64,000 nt of DNA from Verrucomicrobiota bacterium (GTDB lineage Bacteria; Verrucomicrobiota; Verrucomicrobiia; Chthoniobacterales; Chthoniobacteraceae), in assembly GCA_026398235.1 (NCBI GenBank), contig JAPLTE010000129.1:26151-90150 (forward strand). Direction: 5' to 3'. The position numbers and the translations under genes are program-made. This document shows positions 41,774 through 50,367 of the stretch, in pieces. Numbering within the stretch: position 1 is the first letter of the stretch; each line of letters starts with the position of its first letter. The notes under the pieces are model-generated. The model was not told the DNA's origin. It worked only from the letters and a program-made list of their open reading frames with translations, and ran no database searches.

Positions 41774-42829
41774 ATGTTTCTAACGGGACTCGCTACGGCG
41801 GTTCCGCCTCACCGCTTTACGCAGTGGGAGTGCTGGGCTGCCATCCAGAATGCGCCTCTGTTCCCGCGACTCAACGCCCGCGCACGGGCAATCCTTCAAA
41901 AAGTGCTGACCTCCGAGAACGGGGTGGAGACCCGGCATTTTGCGCTCGCGAAGCTGACGGACGCTTTTGACCTGACGCCGGATGCCCTGCACGCACGTTT
42001 TGCGGAACACGCTCCCGCCCTCGCCCTGCAAGCTGCCGAACGGGCGCTCGCGAATGCGCGAATCACTCCACGGGAGGTGGATGCGGTGGTGGTGAGCACC
42101 TGCACCGGCTACTTGTGCCCGGGCCTTTCCAGCTATGTGTGCGAAGGGTTGGGGCTGCGCCCCGAGGTGCTGGCGCTTGATCTGGTCGGGCAAGGGTGCG
42201 GGGCGGCGCTGCCGAATTTACGCGCTGCCCATGCCGTGCTGCAAGGGGGCGCCCGACAGGTGCTCTCGATTTGCGTGGAGATTTGCAGCGCGGCTTTTTA
42301 TTTGGATGACGACCCTGGGGTGCTCGTCAGCGATTGTCTTTTCGGCGACGGGGCTGCTGCCGGAGTCCTCTCCGCACAGCCTGCGGGGCATGCGCGCCGA
42401 GTGGAATGGAAAGCGGCCCGGAGCCTTCACAGCCCCAAGGATCGCAACCTGCTCCGATTTGAACAACGCGGAGGGATGTTGCGCAATATCCTGAGCCGCC
42501 AGGTCCCGACACTGGCAGCCCGTCACGCCAAAAGCGTTCTCGGCGGGATGCTGCAAGATGCGGAATTGACGGCTGCCGATCTCACGGGCTGGATCTTGCA
42601 CGCCGGAGGGCAGCAAGTGCTCGGCGCGTTGCAGAAGGAGCTTTGCCTGAGCGAAACCGACCTCCTGCTCAGTGCGGGGGTTTTGAGAGAATTTGGGAAC
42701 CTCAGCAGCCCGTTCGTTCTGTTTGTGTTGGAAAAGGCGCTTGCGGAAGCAACGCCTGGCGGTTGGTGGTGGATGTTGTCGTTTGGCGCCGGCTTCAGCT
42801 GCCACGGGGCTCTCTTGAAAGTGGATTGA
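41774..42829 (+). CDS. Type III polyketide synthase
   Basis: A 351-residue chalcone-synthase-fold enzyme. The catalytic Cys lies in LVGQGCGAALPNLR (Cys142). The His is in WILHAGGQQVL (about 280), and the Asn in FGNLSSPFVLFVL (about 312), completing the Cys-His-Asn triad. STCTGYLCPGLSSYV and VSDCLFGDGAAAGVL are also family signatures. It extends an acyl starter with malonyl units to an alkylpyrone or alkylresorcinol-type product. Followed three bases later by a methyltransferase and then an FAD oxidoreductase, it heads a compact lipid-quinone-like biosynthetic operon. Confidence 0.92.
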   Translation: MFLTGLATAVPPHRFTQWECWAAIQNAPLFPRLNARARAILQKVLTSENGVETRHFALAKLTDAFDLTPDALHARFAEHAPALALQAAERALANARITPREVDAVVVSTCTGYLCPGLSSYVCEGLGLRPEVLALDLVGQGCGAALPNLRAAHAVLQGGARQVLSICVEICSAAFYLDDDPGVLVSDCLFGDGAAAGVLSAQPAGHARRVEWKAARSLHSPKDRNLLRFEQRGGMLRNILSRQVPTLAARHAKSVLGGMLQDAELTAADLTGWILHAGGQQVLGALQKELCLSETDLLLSAGVLREFGNLSSPFVLFVLEKALAEATPGGWWWMLSFGAGFSCHGALLKVD

Positions 42830-42831
42830 CT

Positions 42832-43536
42832 ATGCACCGCGAGGTCCAACCAGAACTGCTCGACCATCTGCCTGCTTCGGCACCGTGGGCAATCCGTTCC
42901 CGTGCCGACTTGCGGCGGCTCAACCGCATCATGGGCAACGCGGGTATTTTAACGAAGGCCTTTTCCGAACATCTGGATTTCGACACGATCCGTGAGCGCT
43001 CGCTGCGCATCTGCGAACTGGGGGCGGGCGATGGCAGTCTGCTCCTGGAATTGGCGCGCTCCTGGTCGGCGCTCGGGGTGACGGCGGAGGCGGAATGCAT
43101 CGACCTGCGCTATCTTGTGACCGAAGAAACCCGCCACGCGTTTGTGGAACTCAACTGGCACGCAACGCCGGTGACGCTGGATGTCATGACCTGGCTGGAT
43201 CACACGGAGGAGGTGGCCGATGTGATTTTGGCGAACTTGTTTTTACACCATTTTGAGGATGCCGCCTTGCGCGAGTTGCTGGACCGGGCAGCGGCAAGGT
43301 GCAGCCTGTTCATTGCATGCGAACCGCGCCGCTCGTTCTTTGCGCTCGCGGCGGCACACCTGCTCTGGGCCATCGGCTGCAACCCGGTGACGCGGCATGA
43401 TGCCGCGGTGAGTGTGCGTGCCGGGTTTACAGGCAAGGAACTTTCCGCACTCTGGCCTGAGCGGGATTCCTGGCTCTTGCGTGAGGGTCGTGCTGGACTT
43501 TTCAGCCACTGTTTTGTCGCCAAGCGTTATGCCTGA
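42832..43536 (+). CDS. SAM-dependent methyltransferase of the PKS operon
   Basis: A 234-residue class I methyltransferase. Motif I is ICELGAGDGSLLLELA (about 58-73), followed by an acidic residue after a beta strand (AEAECIDLRY) and post-motif ILANLFLHHFED. Start is ATG 42832, three bases after the PKS stop. It most likely methylates the polyketide hydroxyl or ring carbon; BpsB-type methylation of alkylpyrones is a precedent, although that enzyme is of a different family. It overlaps the next gene by eight bases. Confidence 0.85.
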   Translation: MHREVQPELLDHLPASAPWAIRSRADLRRLNRIMGNAGILTKAFSEHLDFDTIRERSLRICELGAGDGSLLLELARSWSALGVTAEAECIDLRYLVTEETRHAFVELNWHATPVTLDVMTWLDHTEEVADVILANLFLHHFEDAALRELLDRAAARCSLFIACEPRRSFFALAAAHLLWAIGCNPVTRHDAAVSVRAGFTGKELSALWPERDSWLLREGRAGLFSHCFVAKRYA

Positions 43537-44563
43537 AACGATCACCACGGTGGGAGGCGGGCTTGCCGGGCTGGCGCTCGGTATCGGGTTGCGGCAGCGC
43601 GGCGTGCCGGTCACGCTTTGGGAAGCGGGGGCCTATCCCCGGCACCGGGTCTGCGGCGAGTTCATCTCCGGGCAGGGGCAAGAGGTGCTCGCGCGTCTGG
43701 GACTCCTGGGCCTCCTTGAGAAAGCAGGTGCCCGTCCCGCCGTGGATGCGGCGTTCTTTTGCGGCAGATCGAGCGTCCCTTCGCGTCCCCTCCCCCAACC
43801 GGCTTTGTGCCTGTCGCGCTTCGTTTTGGACTCGTTGTTGGCTGAGGAATTGGTGCGGCTCGGCGGGAAACTCAAGCCGGGGGAGCGTTGGCGAGGCGCG
43901 TACGGTCCAGGCATCGTGCGGGCCAGTGGCCGCCAGATCGAGCCTGTGGTGGAAGGCTACCGCTGGATCGGCTTGAAGGCGCACGCGCGCAACGTGGTCC
44001 CGTCGGCGGATCTGGAACTCCATTTCCTTGCCTCAGGCTATGTCGGTTTGTGTCGATTACCGGGAGAGATTTTCAACGTATGCGGCCTTTTCCGCACCGA
44101 GACAACAGTCCCGGATTTGGGCACAACTTGGCGTCAATGGCTTACGGGTCCCGAAGGCTCCCCTCTGCACGAGCGGCTCGCCCCTGCCCAATTCGAGGAA
44201 AACAGTTTTTGCTCTGTAGCCGGTCTCGATCTGCGGCCGCGAAACGCCCGCACCATCGCTCAATGTTGCATTGGCGACGCTTTGACGATGATCCCGCCGA
44301 TGACCGGCAACGGAATGTCCATGGCGCTTGAGTCTGCGGAAATGGCCCTCGACCCCCTCGCGGAATATAGCCGGGGCAAACTGAGTTGGACCGAGGCGCA
44401 GGCCCAAATCGCACAGGCCTGCGATGCCCGCTTCCGCCGTCGCTTGCGCTGGGCAACGCGGCTGCAACGGCTGCTCATGGTTCCCGCCGCCCGCAATATG
44501 CTGATGCGATTCACCGCGCATTTTGAAGGGTTGGGGCGCGCCTTGTTCCGCCTCACGCGTTAA
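43529..44563 (+). CDS. FAD-dependent oxidoreductase (geranylgeranyl-reductase/monooxygenase-like)
   Basis: A 344-residue flavoprotein. The N-terminal Rossmann motif is VGGGLAGLALGIGLRQRG, with the acidic ribose-binding residue in VTLWEAGAYP. RHRVCGEFISGQG matches the group that includes geranylgeranyl reductases and aromatic monooxygenases. The second FAD motif is GDALTMIPPMTGNGMSMAL. It is last in the type III PKS operon, overlapping the methyltransferase stop, and probably oxidises or hydroxylates the polyketide. A strong terminator follows at 44575-44606. Confidence 0.85.
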   Translation: MPETITTVGGGLAGLALGIGLRQRGVPVTLWEAGAYPRHRVCGEFISGQGQEVLARLGLLGLLEKAGARPAVDAAFFCGRSSVPSRPLPQPALCLSRFVLDSLLAEELVRLGGKLKPGERWRGAYGPGIVRASGRQIEPVVEGYRWIGLKAHARNVVPSADLELHFLASGYVGLCRLPGEIFNVCGLFRTETTVPDLGTTWRQWLTGPEGSPLHERLAPAQFEENSFCSVAGLDLRPRNARTIAQCCIGDALTMIPPMTGNGMSMALESAEMALDPLAEYSRGKLSWTEAQAQIAQACDARFRRRLRWATRLQRLLMVPAARNMLMRFTAHFEGLGRALFRLTR

Positions 44564-44574
44564 CGGTACAGAAA

Positions 44575-44606
44575 GGGGCCGGAGAAATGCTATTCTCTCC
44601 GGCCCC
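44575..44606 (+). terminator. Terminator of the PKS operon
   Basis: An 11-bp perfect stem, GGGGCCGGAGA (44575-44585) with 44596-44606, followed on the plus strand by a T-rich tract. The convergent lipoprotein gene ends 21 bp away, so the hairpin may serve both strands. Confidence 0.85.
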
Positions 44607-44626
44607 AGGTTTCAGTTTTTCAATTG

Positions 44627-45337
44627 TTATTTCTGCGGCTCACTCCATTGCTTTTTCGAGTAGGTTTTGGAAATCTCATGACGTTCCCCTACCGGTTTAA
44701 GCATTGTTTTTTGGGTGCGCTTTTCGATTATGAACCGCTCCCCCACAGGTTTGATCATCTTTTTGTGGTGATGATGCCTGATGATGACGGTCCGCTCCCC
44801 TACGGGTTGTAGCGTGCTCCTGTAGTAGAACCGCTCCCCTACGGGTTGCAGCGTGCTCCTGTAGTAGAACCGTTCCCCTACCGGTTGCAGCGTGCTCCTG
44901 TAGTAGAACCGCTCACCCACGGGTTGCAGCGTGCTGTAGCAGCGCCGCTCCGAGATGATCCGCTCGCCCACGGGTTGCAGCACTGTCCGGGTGCGGACGG
45001 TTTTCACGGTTGTGATCCGTTCGCCCACCGGCATCAAAGCGCGCGACCTGTAGGTCGGGCAATAGGTCTGTTCCGCAACCGGTTCGGCATAGGAAGGCGT
45101 GAACGCGTTGCCCATGGCGACAAACGGTGCAGCAATCACATGGCCGACGGTACGGAACGGAGCGCCCCAATCAATCGAGCTCCGAGGCTCCATTAAACAG
45201 GTGGTGGTGGTCCTTTGAACGACCATTTCCCGAACCGGCTCAATGCGGCGGACTTCCGAAGAGCAGCCACACCCCATTGCTACGCCTGCCGAGGCAACCG
45301 TGCAAAGGGCGGCTATCCATTTTATACTTTGTTTCAT
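44627..45337 (-). CDS. Repeat-rich lipoprotein (PVGER repeats)
   Basis: A 236-residue protein with a lipoprotein-type signal (hydrophobic run then GCGC, Cys near residue 23). From about residue 95 a PVGER motif recurs eight times; the central copies are exact 13-residue tandem repeats (LQPVGERFYYRST). Flanking copies carry basic or His-rich spacers (TVIIRHHHHKKM). A His-rich, arginine-rich surface suggests metal or polyanion binding at the envelope, but no family function is known to me. It is monocistronic. The repeat block is likely to change copy number by slippage. Confidence 0.7.
   Translation of the reverse strand: MKQSIKWIAALCTVASAGVAMGCGCSSEVRRIEPVREMVVQRTTTTCLMEPRSSIDWGAPFRTVGHVIAAPFVAMGNAFTPSYAEPVAEQTYCPTYRSRALMPVGERITTVKTVRTRTVLQPVGERIISERRCYSTLQPVGERFYYRSTLQPVGERFYYRSTLQPVGERFYYRSTLQPVGERTVIIRHHHHKKMIKPVGERFIIEKRTQKTMLKPVGERHEISKTYSKKQWSEPQK
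44815..44938 (-). repeat. 39-bp tandem repeats in the PVGER lipoprotein gene
   Basis: The element TGCTCC...GAACCG recurs at 44815, 44854 and 44893, an exact 39-bp (13-codon) period with few mismatches. Weaker copies extend the array on both sides in the protein sequence. Confidence 0.85.
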
Positions 45338-45541
45338 ATATTCCTCCTATGGACTTTTTCGGACCGCCGAACCGCTTTGGCCTTACGATTCGTTAACAGC
45401 CGGTTCGCTCCTGCACCTCACTTGGGGAAATTGTTGCCGGGTTTGGCACCGGGAGTGACTTGAATTTGCCTTCCCTTGTGCGAGGTTGTTGAAAATGAAG
45501 GCGCACTGGCGCGAACTCGTGCGCTTGAACCATTCAATCTT

Positions 45542-45922
45542 ATGAGTCTCAAAACGATTGCTTTGACGGTTGCGGCCATGGGAGCCTTGGCATTCCCTGC
45601 GTCCGCGAGGTGGGGATGCGGTGGGCCGAGTTTGAGCTTCGGTTTCGGCTTTCCACTTTTTCCTCCTCCTTACTACGGCTATTACGGCCCGCCTCCGGTT
45701 TACTATGAACGGGTGCCGGTGGTGGTGGGGCGGGAGGTGCGCGATACGATGTTGGTGGATGCCCAACGGGCTCTCGCCCGCAGGGGGTATTATCGCGGGG
45801 TGATTGATGGGGAGTTTGGCCCCCAATCCCACGCCGCCCTCGTGCAGTGGCAGGCGGATAACCGGTTGCGGCCCACAGGACGACTGACTCCCGAAACGCT
45901 CCGCTTGCTCGGGGTGAGGTAG
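45542..45922 (+). CDS. Exported peptidoglycan-binding domain protein
   Basis: A 126-residue protein. An N-terminal signal peptide (MSLKTIALTVAAMGALAF, then PASA) is followed by a Gly/Pro/Tyr-rich stretch (FPLFPPPYYGYYGPPPVYY) and a C-terminal PG_binding_1 domain of about 60 residues (LVDAQRALARRGYYRGVIDG, then FGPQSHAALVQWQ and RPTGRLTPETLRLLGV). It probably anchors to cell-wall peptidoglycan in the periplasm. I chose ATG 45542, where the signal peptide begins; an upstream in-frame start at 45476 adds an unrelated acidic leader. Confidence 0.85.
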   Translation: MSLKTIALTVAAMGALAFPASARWGCGGPSLSFGFGFPLFPPPYYGYYGPPPVYYERVPVVVGREVRDTMLVDAQRALARRGYYRGVIDGEFGPQSHAALVQWQADNRLRPTGRLTPETLRLLGVR

Positions 45923-45940
45923 CCGTTTTGGAGCAAAAGG

Positions 45941-45966
45941 CTTTGCCGTGGTAAAACACGGCAAAG
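45941..45966. terminator. Convergent terminator hairpin
   Basis: A 10-bp perfect stem, CTTTGCCGTG (45941-45950) with 45957-45966, in the 53-bp gap between two convergent genes. T tracts are short on both sides, so efficiency is uncertain. Confidence 0.6.
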
Positions 45967-45975
45967 TCTCCCTCC

Positions 45976-46719
45976 TCAAACAGCGCTCAGAGCGACTCCC
46001 GCCATTTTGCTTAGTGCCAGCGCGTTCATCGGGGCGCGGGTGTTTACGTCGTTGTTGAAATAAACAAAGGCGGAAATTTTCTTGTGGGCACAATCCCGAA
46101 GATGGTCGGCCCAAGGCTGCAGTTCTTGCTCTGTGTAGTCATGCGCCGCGCCCCCCTGCAACCCATGAAAGCGAATGTACGTAAAATCCGCCGTGAGGGT
46201 CAGCTCCATCGGCATCGCATTGGAACTGAGGGAAACCAAAGCAACGCCCCGGTCGGATAAGAGATGGAAAATTTCCTGATCGAGCCAGGACGGATGCCGG
46301 AATTCCATGGCATGCCGGAATTTCCTGGGCAGAGTTTTTAAAAACGCGGCGAGCCGGGGTACGTCTTTGGGAAAGTTGCCCGGCAATTGCCAAAGCACCG
46401 GGCCCAAATGCTCTCGCAAGGCTCCGATCCGTTCCAGCAGCAATGCAAAGGAGCGTGCGCCAGGTTTCAGCCGCTTGTAATGGGTTACTGAGCGGCTTCC
46501 TTTTATGGCATAAAGGAAATTCGGAGGCGCTTTGTCGTGCCAGGTTTGGATCGTCCGGGTTTCAGGCAAGCGGTAGAAGGTGGCATTGATTTCCACGGTG
46601 GGGAAATGCTGCGCGTAATAGGCGAGATGCTCGGCGGGACGCAGCGCTTTGGGATAAAATGTTTCAGCCCAAGCTTTGTAGGACCAGCCACTGGTGCCAA
46701 TGTAAATGCCGCTCTCCAT
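45976..46719 (-). CDS. DUF72 family TIM-barrel protein
   Basis: A 247-residue protein of the DUF72 (YecE-like) family. Signatures are IGTSGWSYKAW near the start, then AEHLAYYAQHFPTVEINATF, FLYAIKGSRSVTH, LGPVLWQLPGNFPKD and the ending FVYFNNDVNTRAPMNAL. The fold is a TIM barrel; the activity is not established. I chose ATG 46719, where family similarity begins. It stands alone between two convergent or unrelated genes. Confidence 0.9.
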   Translation of the reverse strand: MESGIYIGTSGWSYKAWAETFYPKALRPAEHLAYYAQHFPTVEINATFYRLPETRTIQTWHDKAPPNFLYAIKGSRSVTHYKRLKPGARSFALLLERIGALREHLGPVLWQLPGNFPKDVPRLAAFLKTLPRKFRHAMEFRHPSWLDQEIFHLLSDRGVALVSLSSNAMPMELTLTADFTYIRFHGLQGGAAHDYTEQELQPWADHLRDCAHKKISAFVYFNNDVNTRAPMNALALSKMAGVALSAV

Positions 46720-46758
46720 GACTGAAATTTCGCACGCCGCTTGCAAAAAAAGGGTAGC

Positions 46759-48558
46759 TTAGGGCGGATTGCGCGGGGCGCTCTGATTTTCCAGCGAGCG
46801 GAGACGTTCGATCGCTTCCATCAGCGAATAGGCAATCCCATTCGCACCTGCTGCAAGCAAGGTTTTTTCGGATTCGTTTTGGGCGGCCCCCCAGAGCCCA
46901 ACCAGGAGGTATCGGTCGGGAAAATGGGCGCGCAGCTTGAAGCTCAAACGACGTGCGTGGGCTGCTGAGGAGGGGGAGGAAATGCAGATCGCCTGGGGCT
47001 TGTTCTCGGCCAAAATTGCCATGAGCTCCTCGCCGGTCCGATGCGGCAAAACCACCGTGAAACCTTGGTTTTCCAATACATGGGCAAGCATCCTTGCGGA
47101 GAGTTCGTCCCGCTCCGTGCGCGCTGCCAGACAGCAAACGGAACGCTTCGGGCCCGGAGGCGGAACGGTTTCAGCGAAACCGGAAGGAGGATGTTCGCGC
47201 AGGTCTTCCAGAATTTCCCGGACGGCTCGAAAAACCGAATCGCGCTGCCCCTGGTAAAGCAGCGCGCGCTGATAATCTATTTCGGCCATCCCGAGCACCG
47301 GGAGGAGCACATCGTTATAAAGAGCGATGAGCGGATGGTTCTCAAGGTAGGTTTCGATAAACGGGCTCACGTCTTCGGATTCATAAGCCAGCAAGCGGTG
47401 ATAAGTTTCCTCCGGCATCGTCAAGGCGCGTTCGTCGCTCAAGAGCACGGTCAGGAATGTGAGTTGCGGCACGTGGCGGCCCAGCACGACGAGGCAGACC
47501 ATGAGCGGGGTCGTCAACAGGAGGCCGATGGGGCCCCAAATCCACGTCCAGAAAACCGCTCCCGCTACGATGGCCAGCGGCGTTACACCGGTCACGGACC
47601 CGTAGAGCCACGGCTCGACGGCGTTGCTGTTGATGAGTTCCAAGACGATAAAATACCCGAAGGTCAACAGCGGGATGACCCAGTTGGGAGCAATGGCCAG
47701 CGCCAGTGCGAGCGGCGGAGCGGCACCAAGCCATGGCCCCACGTATGGAATGAACCGCAGCAGTCCGGCCAGCCCACCCCATAAAATCGCGTTCGGAATC
47801 CCCAGGAAATAAAGGCCGATCGCGACCGAGATGCCGTAGGTGATGTTGACCAAAAGTTGGAAGCGCAGGTAACGGGCCAGACGTCCCCCTGCGTCCCCCA
47901 GCGCAAGCGTGGTCGCGCTGATATTGCCTTGCCCGGTCAGGCGAATCAGACGGTTCAGAATATCTTCCCGCTGCATGAGGATGAAGATCAAGAGCAGCAT
48001 TACCAGAGCTGTTTTTCCAAGCGGGCCGAGAAAAAAAACGATCCCCTTTTGAATCCACTGGGCAGCGCCCGTTTCCGGCGTCCGAACAATTTCCACGGGC
48101 ATCGGCGGATTGCCTGTCGCCGCCTCCGGGGCGGGGGTTTTTTGCGTGCCCTCCGGTGCACCAGGAAGCTCCTTTCGCAACTCCGTGATCATCTGCAAGA
48201 GTCGCGAAGCAGCCCCACCGCCGGGGATTTGGAAAGCGCGGATTTTCTTTTCAATATTCACCTGGTAATCCGGGAGTTTTATGCCCACATCCACGAGTTG
48301 ATGGGTCAAAATCCAGCCGGTGCCGACAATGAAGGCGCAAAGAATCGAGACGACGAAAAGTACCGCGGCGATGCGCCCGATCCATCGCTCCAGGCGGGTC
48401 GCCATCGGGGAGAACACAAAGGCCAGCAAACCGGCCAGGGCTGCGGGAATGAGCACATCCCGGCCAAAGTACAGGGTGAGAATCAGGAACGTGGTCAGGG
48501 CAATGCGCCAAAGGCCGACCAAGGCATTTGCGGCCGCCGCGTTACTCGTCCTTTGCAT
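46759..48558 (-). CDS. AI-2E family transporter with C-terminal B12-binding-like domain
   Basis: A 599-residue protein. The first 370 residues form the eight-helix AI-2E exporter/PerM module (LTLYFGRDVLIPAALAGLLA, GIPNAILWGGLAGLLRFIPY, WIWGPIGLLLTTPLMVCLVV). The last 125 residues are soluble, with a fold like a B12-binding or flavodoxin-like domain (RTERDELSARMLAHVLENQG, then AICISSPSSAAHARRL), lacking the cobalamin His motif. AI-2E proteins export small molecules or exchange ions; here substrate is unknown. It is followed on the same strand (below it) by DUF72 and preceded by sixA. Confidence 0.85.
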   Translation of the reverse strand: MQRTSNAAAANALVGLWRIALTTFLILTLYFGRDVLIPAALAGLLAFVFSPMATRLERWIGRIAAVLFVVSILCAFIVGTGWILTHQLVDVGIKLPDYQVNIEKKIRAFQIPGGGAASRLLQMITELRKELPGAPEGTQKTPAPEAATGNPPMPVEIVRTPETGAAQWIQKGIVFFLGPLGKTALVMLLLIFILMQREDILNRLIRLTGQGNISATTLALGDAGGRLARYLRFQLLVNITYGISVAIGLYFLGIPNAILWGGLAGLLRFIPYVGPWLGAAPPLALALAIAPNWVIPLLTFGYFIVLELINSNAVEPWLYGSVTGVTPLAIVAGAVFWTWIWGPIGLLLTTPLMVCLVVLGRHVPQLTFLTVLLSDERALTMPEETYHRLLAYESEDVSPFIETYLENHPLIALYNDVLLPVLGMAEIDYQRALLYQGQRDSVFRAVREILEDLREHPPSGFAETVPPPGPKRSVCCLAARTERDELSARMLAHVLENQGFTVVLPHRTGEELMAILAENKPQAICISSPSSAAHARRLSFKLRAHFPDRYLLVGLWGAAQNESEKTLLAAGANGIAYSLMEAIERLRSLENQSAPRNPP

Positions 48559-48576
48559 GGCGCAGGGGGAATCTGC

Positions 48577-49035
48577 TTAATCGGCAATTTTCGGAGGAAA
48601 CAGCCACACAAGTTTGCCCGTGAGCTTTGCGTCCAGGTCCACACGGGCCACCCCGGATTTGGAAATTTTCAGGCGCGACCCGGTGAGGGCTTTCAGGATG
48701 GTGCTCAAATCCGGCTCGTGCCCAAACAGCATCACCTCTTCTTGCCCAGGATGTTTTTTGAGAATCGCCCGCAATTTCGCCACGTCGCATCCTGGGGAGA
48801 GCGCCGCCTCCTCAACCAGCGGCGCTTGGAACTCCTCGGCGGCAATTTCCGCCGTCTGCGATGCCCGTGGGAGCGGGCTGGTCATGAGGAGGCCCGGTTT
48901 AATGCCAAGGCATCGCAGAAATTTCGCCATCCGGCGCGTCTCTTTCGCGCCTCGCTTGTTCAGAGGCCGGTTGTCATCGGAGTCGTTCCGATGCGGCCAA
49001 TCCGCCTGACCATGTCTGAAGAAGTAAAGGCGCAT
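48577..49035 (-). CDS. sixA: SixA-like phosphohistidine phosphatase
   Basis: A 152-residue histidine phosphatase. The catalytic RHG is at the start (LYFFRHGQADWP), with partner residues in LNKRGAKETRRMAKFL, MTSPLPRASQTAEI and VMLFGHEPDLSTIL. SixA removes phosphate from histidine residues of signalling proteins; similarly sized relatives act on other phosphoesters. I chose ATG 49035; a longer frame would overlap the upstream gene region without family sequence. Fourteen bases separate it from the PfpI-like gene. Confidence 0.8.
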   Translation of the reverse strand: MRLYFFRHGQADWPHRNDSDDNRPLNKRGAKETRRMAKFLRCLGIKPGLLMTSPLPRASQTAEIAAEEFQAPLVEEAALSPGCDVAKLRAILKKHPGQEEVMLFGHEPDLSTILKALTGSRLKISKSGVARVDLDAKLTGKLVWLFPPKIAD

Positions 49036-49048
49036 CCCGGAGATCGCG

Positions 49049-49633
49049 CTAGCGCGCGTGTTGTTTGGCAAAGGATTGCATTCCTTCGTGATACCCTTCG
49101 GCGAATTCCTCGACCATCTTCGCATTGAACGCCGGGATATCCGCAGGCATGCGGCTTGTCACCAATCCGTTGTCCACCACCACCGGCTCGTCCACCCATT
49201 CGCCTCCGGCGTTCCTCACGTCGGTCTTGATGGCCGGCCAGGAAGTGAGCCTGCGGCCTTCCACGAGACCAGCTTCAATCAGCAGCCACGGGCCGTGGCA
49301 AATCGCCGCGATCGGTTTGCCTGCATTCGCAAACTCGCGGACAAAATCGACGGCCGCCGGGGTTGCGCGCAGGGTGTCGGGATTGAGCAGCCCACCGGGG
49401 ATCACAAGGGCATCGAAATCTTGCGCCCTGGCGTGATCCAGGGTTTCGTCCACTTCGAATTCCTCGCCTTTATCGGCATGATGCATTGCCTGGATCCGCC
49501 CCGGTTTGAGCGAAACGATAAGAGGAATGGCTCCCTCATCTTCCAGTCCCCGCAAAGGCCCTTCGAGTTCCGCCTGCTCGACTCCATCGGTGACGAGAAT
49601 GGCAACGCGTTTATTGATCAATTTGTCGTTCAT
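49049..49633 (-). CDS. DJ-1/PfpI family protein
   Basis: A 194-residue protein of the PfpI/YhbO group. The nucleophile elbow carries Cys in AAICHGPWLLIEAG (about residue 115), with the acidic partner in EQAELEGPLRGLEDEG and the ending EWVDEPVVVDNGLVTSRMPA. Members act as glyoxalase/deglycase or stress proteases. I chose ATG 49633 (MNDKLINKRVAILVTDG). It sits in a cluster of stress genes with sixA and DUF892. Confidence 0.9.
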   Translation of the reverse strand: MNDKLINKRVAILVTDGVEQAELEGPLRGLEDEGAIPLIVSLKPGRIQAMHHADKGEEFEVDETLDHARAQDFDALVIPGGLLNPDTLRATPAAVDFVREFANAGKPIAAICHGPWLLIEAGLVEGRRLTSWPAIKTDVRNAGGEWVDEPVVVDNGLVTSRMPADIPAFNAKMVEEFAEGYHEGMQSFAKQHAR

Positions 49634-49746
49634 ATGTTGAAAGGAATCGCAGCTAACGTCTGGGTTCTCGGGGCTCATGGATGGGCCATTGAGAGGCAGA
49701 CGGGCGCGGCCCCGAAGAGAGGCCGCGCACCACATTTGGTTTTTTG

Positions 49747-50262
49747 TTACCGGGGCCCTTTGTCAGCTCCCACGTTGACTTGGCGCTCGGCGATGCTCGT
49801 CAGCTTTTTGTCGGTCTGGCTTTCTTCTTCCAGGGTTTGTTGGAGCAGCGCTTCGGCGCTCGCGTTGCCCAGCCGTTTGGCGATGCTCCGCAGTGTGCCG
49901 TAAGCAGCGATCTCGTAATGCTCGACTTTTTGTGCAACGGCGATGAGACCGGCGTCGCGGGCCATGGGATCCCCCTCGGCGTTGATGTAATCCTTGCCTT
50001 CGCTAATCAGGCCTTCCATTGCCTCGCAGGTTTCTCCGCCGGATTCCTGACCCAGCGATGCGAAAATGCGATCCAACCGTGAAACATGGCCCTGGGTCTG
50101 GCTGAGGTGTTGCTCAAACCCCATCCGCAGCTCGCTGGTGGATGCCGCCTCGGCCATCTTCGGCAGTGCATGGACTAATTGCCCTTCGGCATCGTAGATA
50201 TCGCGCAGTTCCTGCACAAACACGTCGTTCAATGAATTGATTTTAAGTGACAGTAGTTTCAT
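49747..50262 (-). CDS. DUF892 ferritin-like protein (YciE/YciF)
   Basis: A 171-residue four-helix protein. LNDVFVQELRDIYDAEGQLV at the N-terminus and AQKVEHYEIAAYGTLRSIA in the third helix are the DUF892 signatures and hold the Glu/His residues of a ferritin-like di-iron site. Members are induced by salt, osmotic or oxidative stress. The next gene downstream is PfpI-like; a GC hairpin (49704-49711 with 49721-49728) lies between them. Confidence 0.92.
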   Translation of the reverse strand: MKLLSLKINSLNDVFVQELRDIYDAEGQLVHALPKMAEAASTSELRMGFEQHLSQTQGHVSRLDRIFASLGQESGGETCEAMEGLISEGKDYINAEGDPMARDAGLIAVAQKVEHYEIAAYGTLRSIAKRLGNASAEALLQQTLEEESQTDKKLTSIAERQVNVGADKGPR

Positions 50263-50367
50263 AAGTGTTGTTTTTGGGAAGCCTCGATAGAATCGCGAAA
50301 CCCGCCCGGCAAGCGCGCTTTGCCTGCCTGAAATGGCAGCAGAACAGGGGTTTCCCGATCCGATCCT

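Noticed and set aside
44812..44940. Short direct repeats as a possible CRISPR array
   Set aside because: Exact 39-bp period without unique spacers, in frame with the PVGER lipoprotein.
47857..49128. Plus-strand 423-codon open frame opposite the AI-2E transporter and sixA
   Set aside because: It crosses two recognised genes on the other strand and has no recognisable domain.
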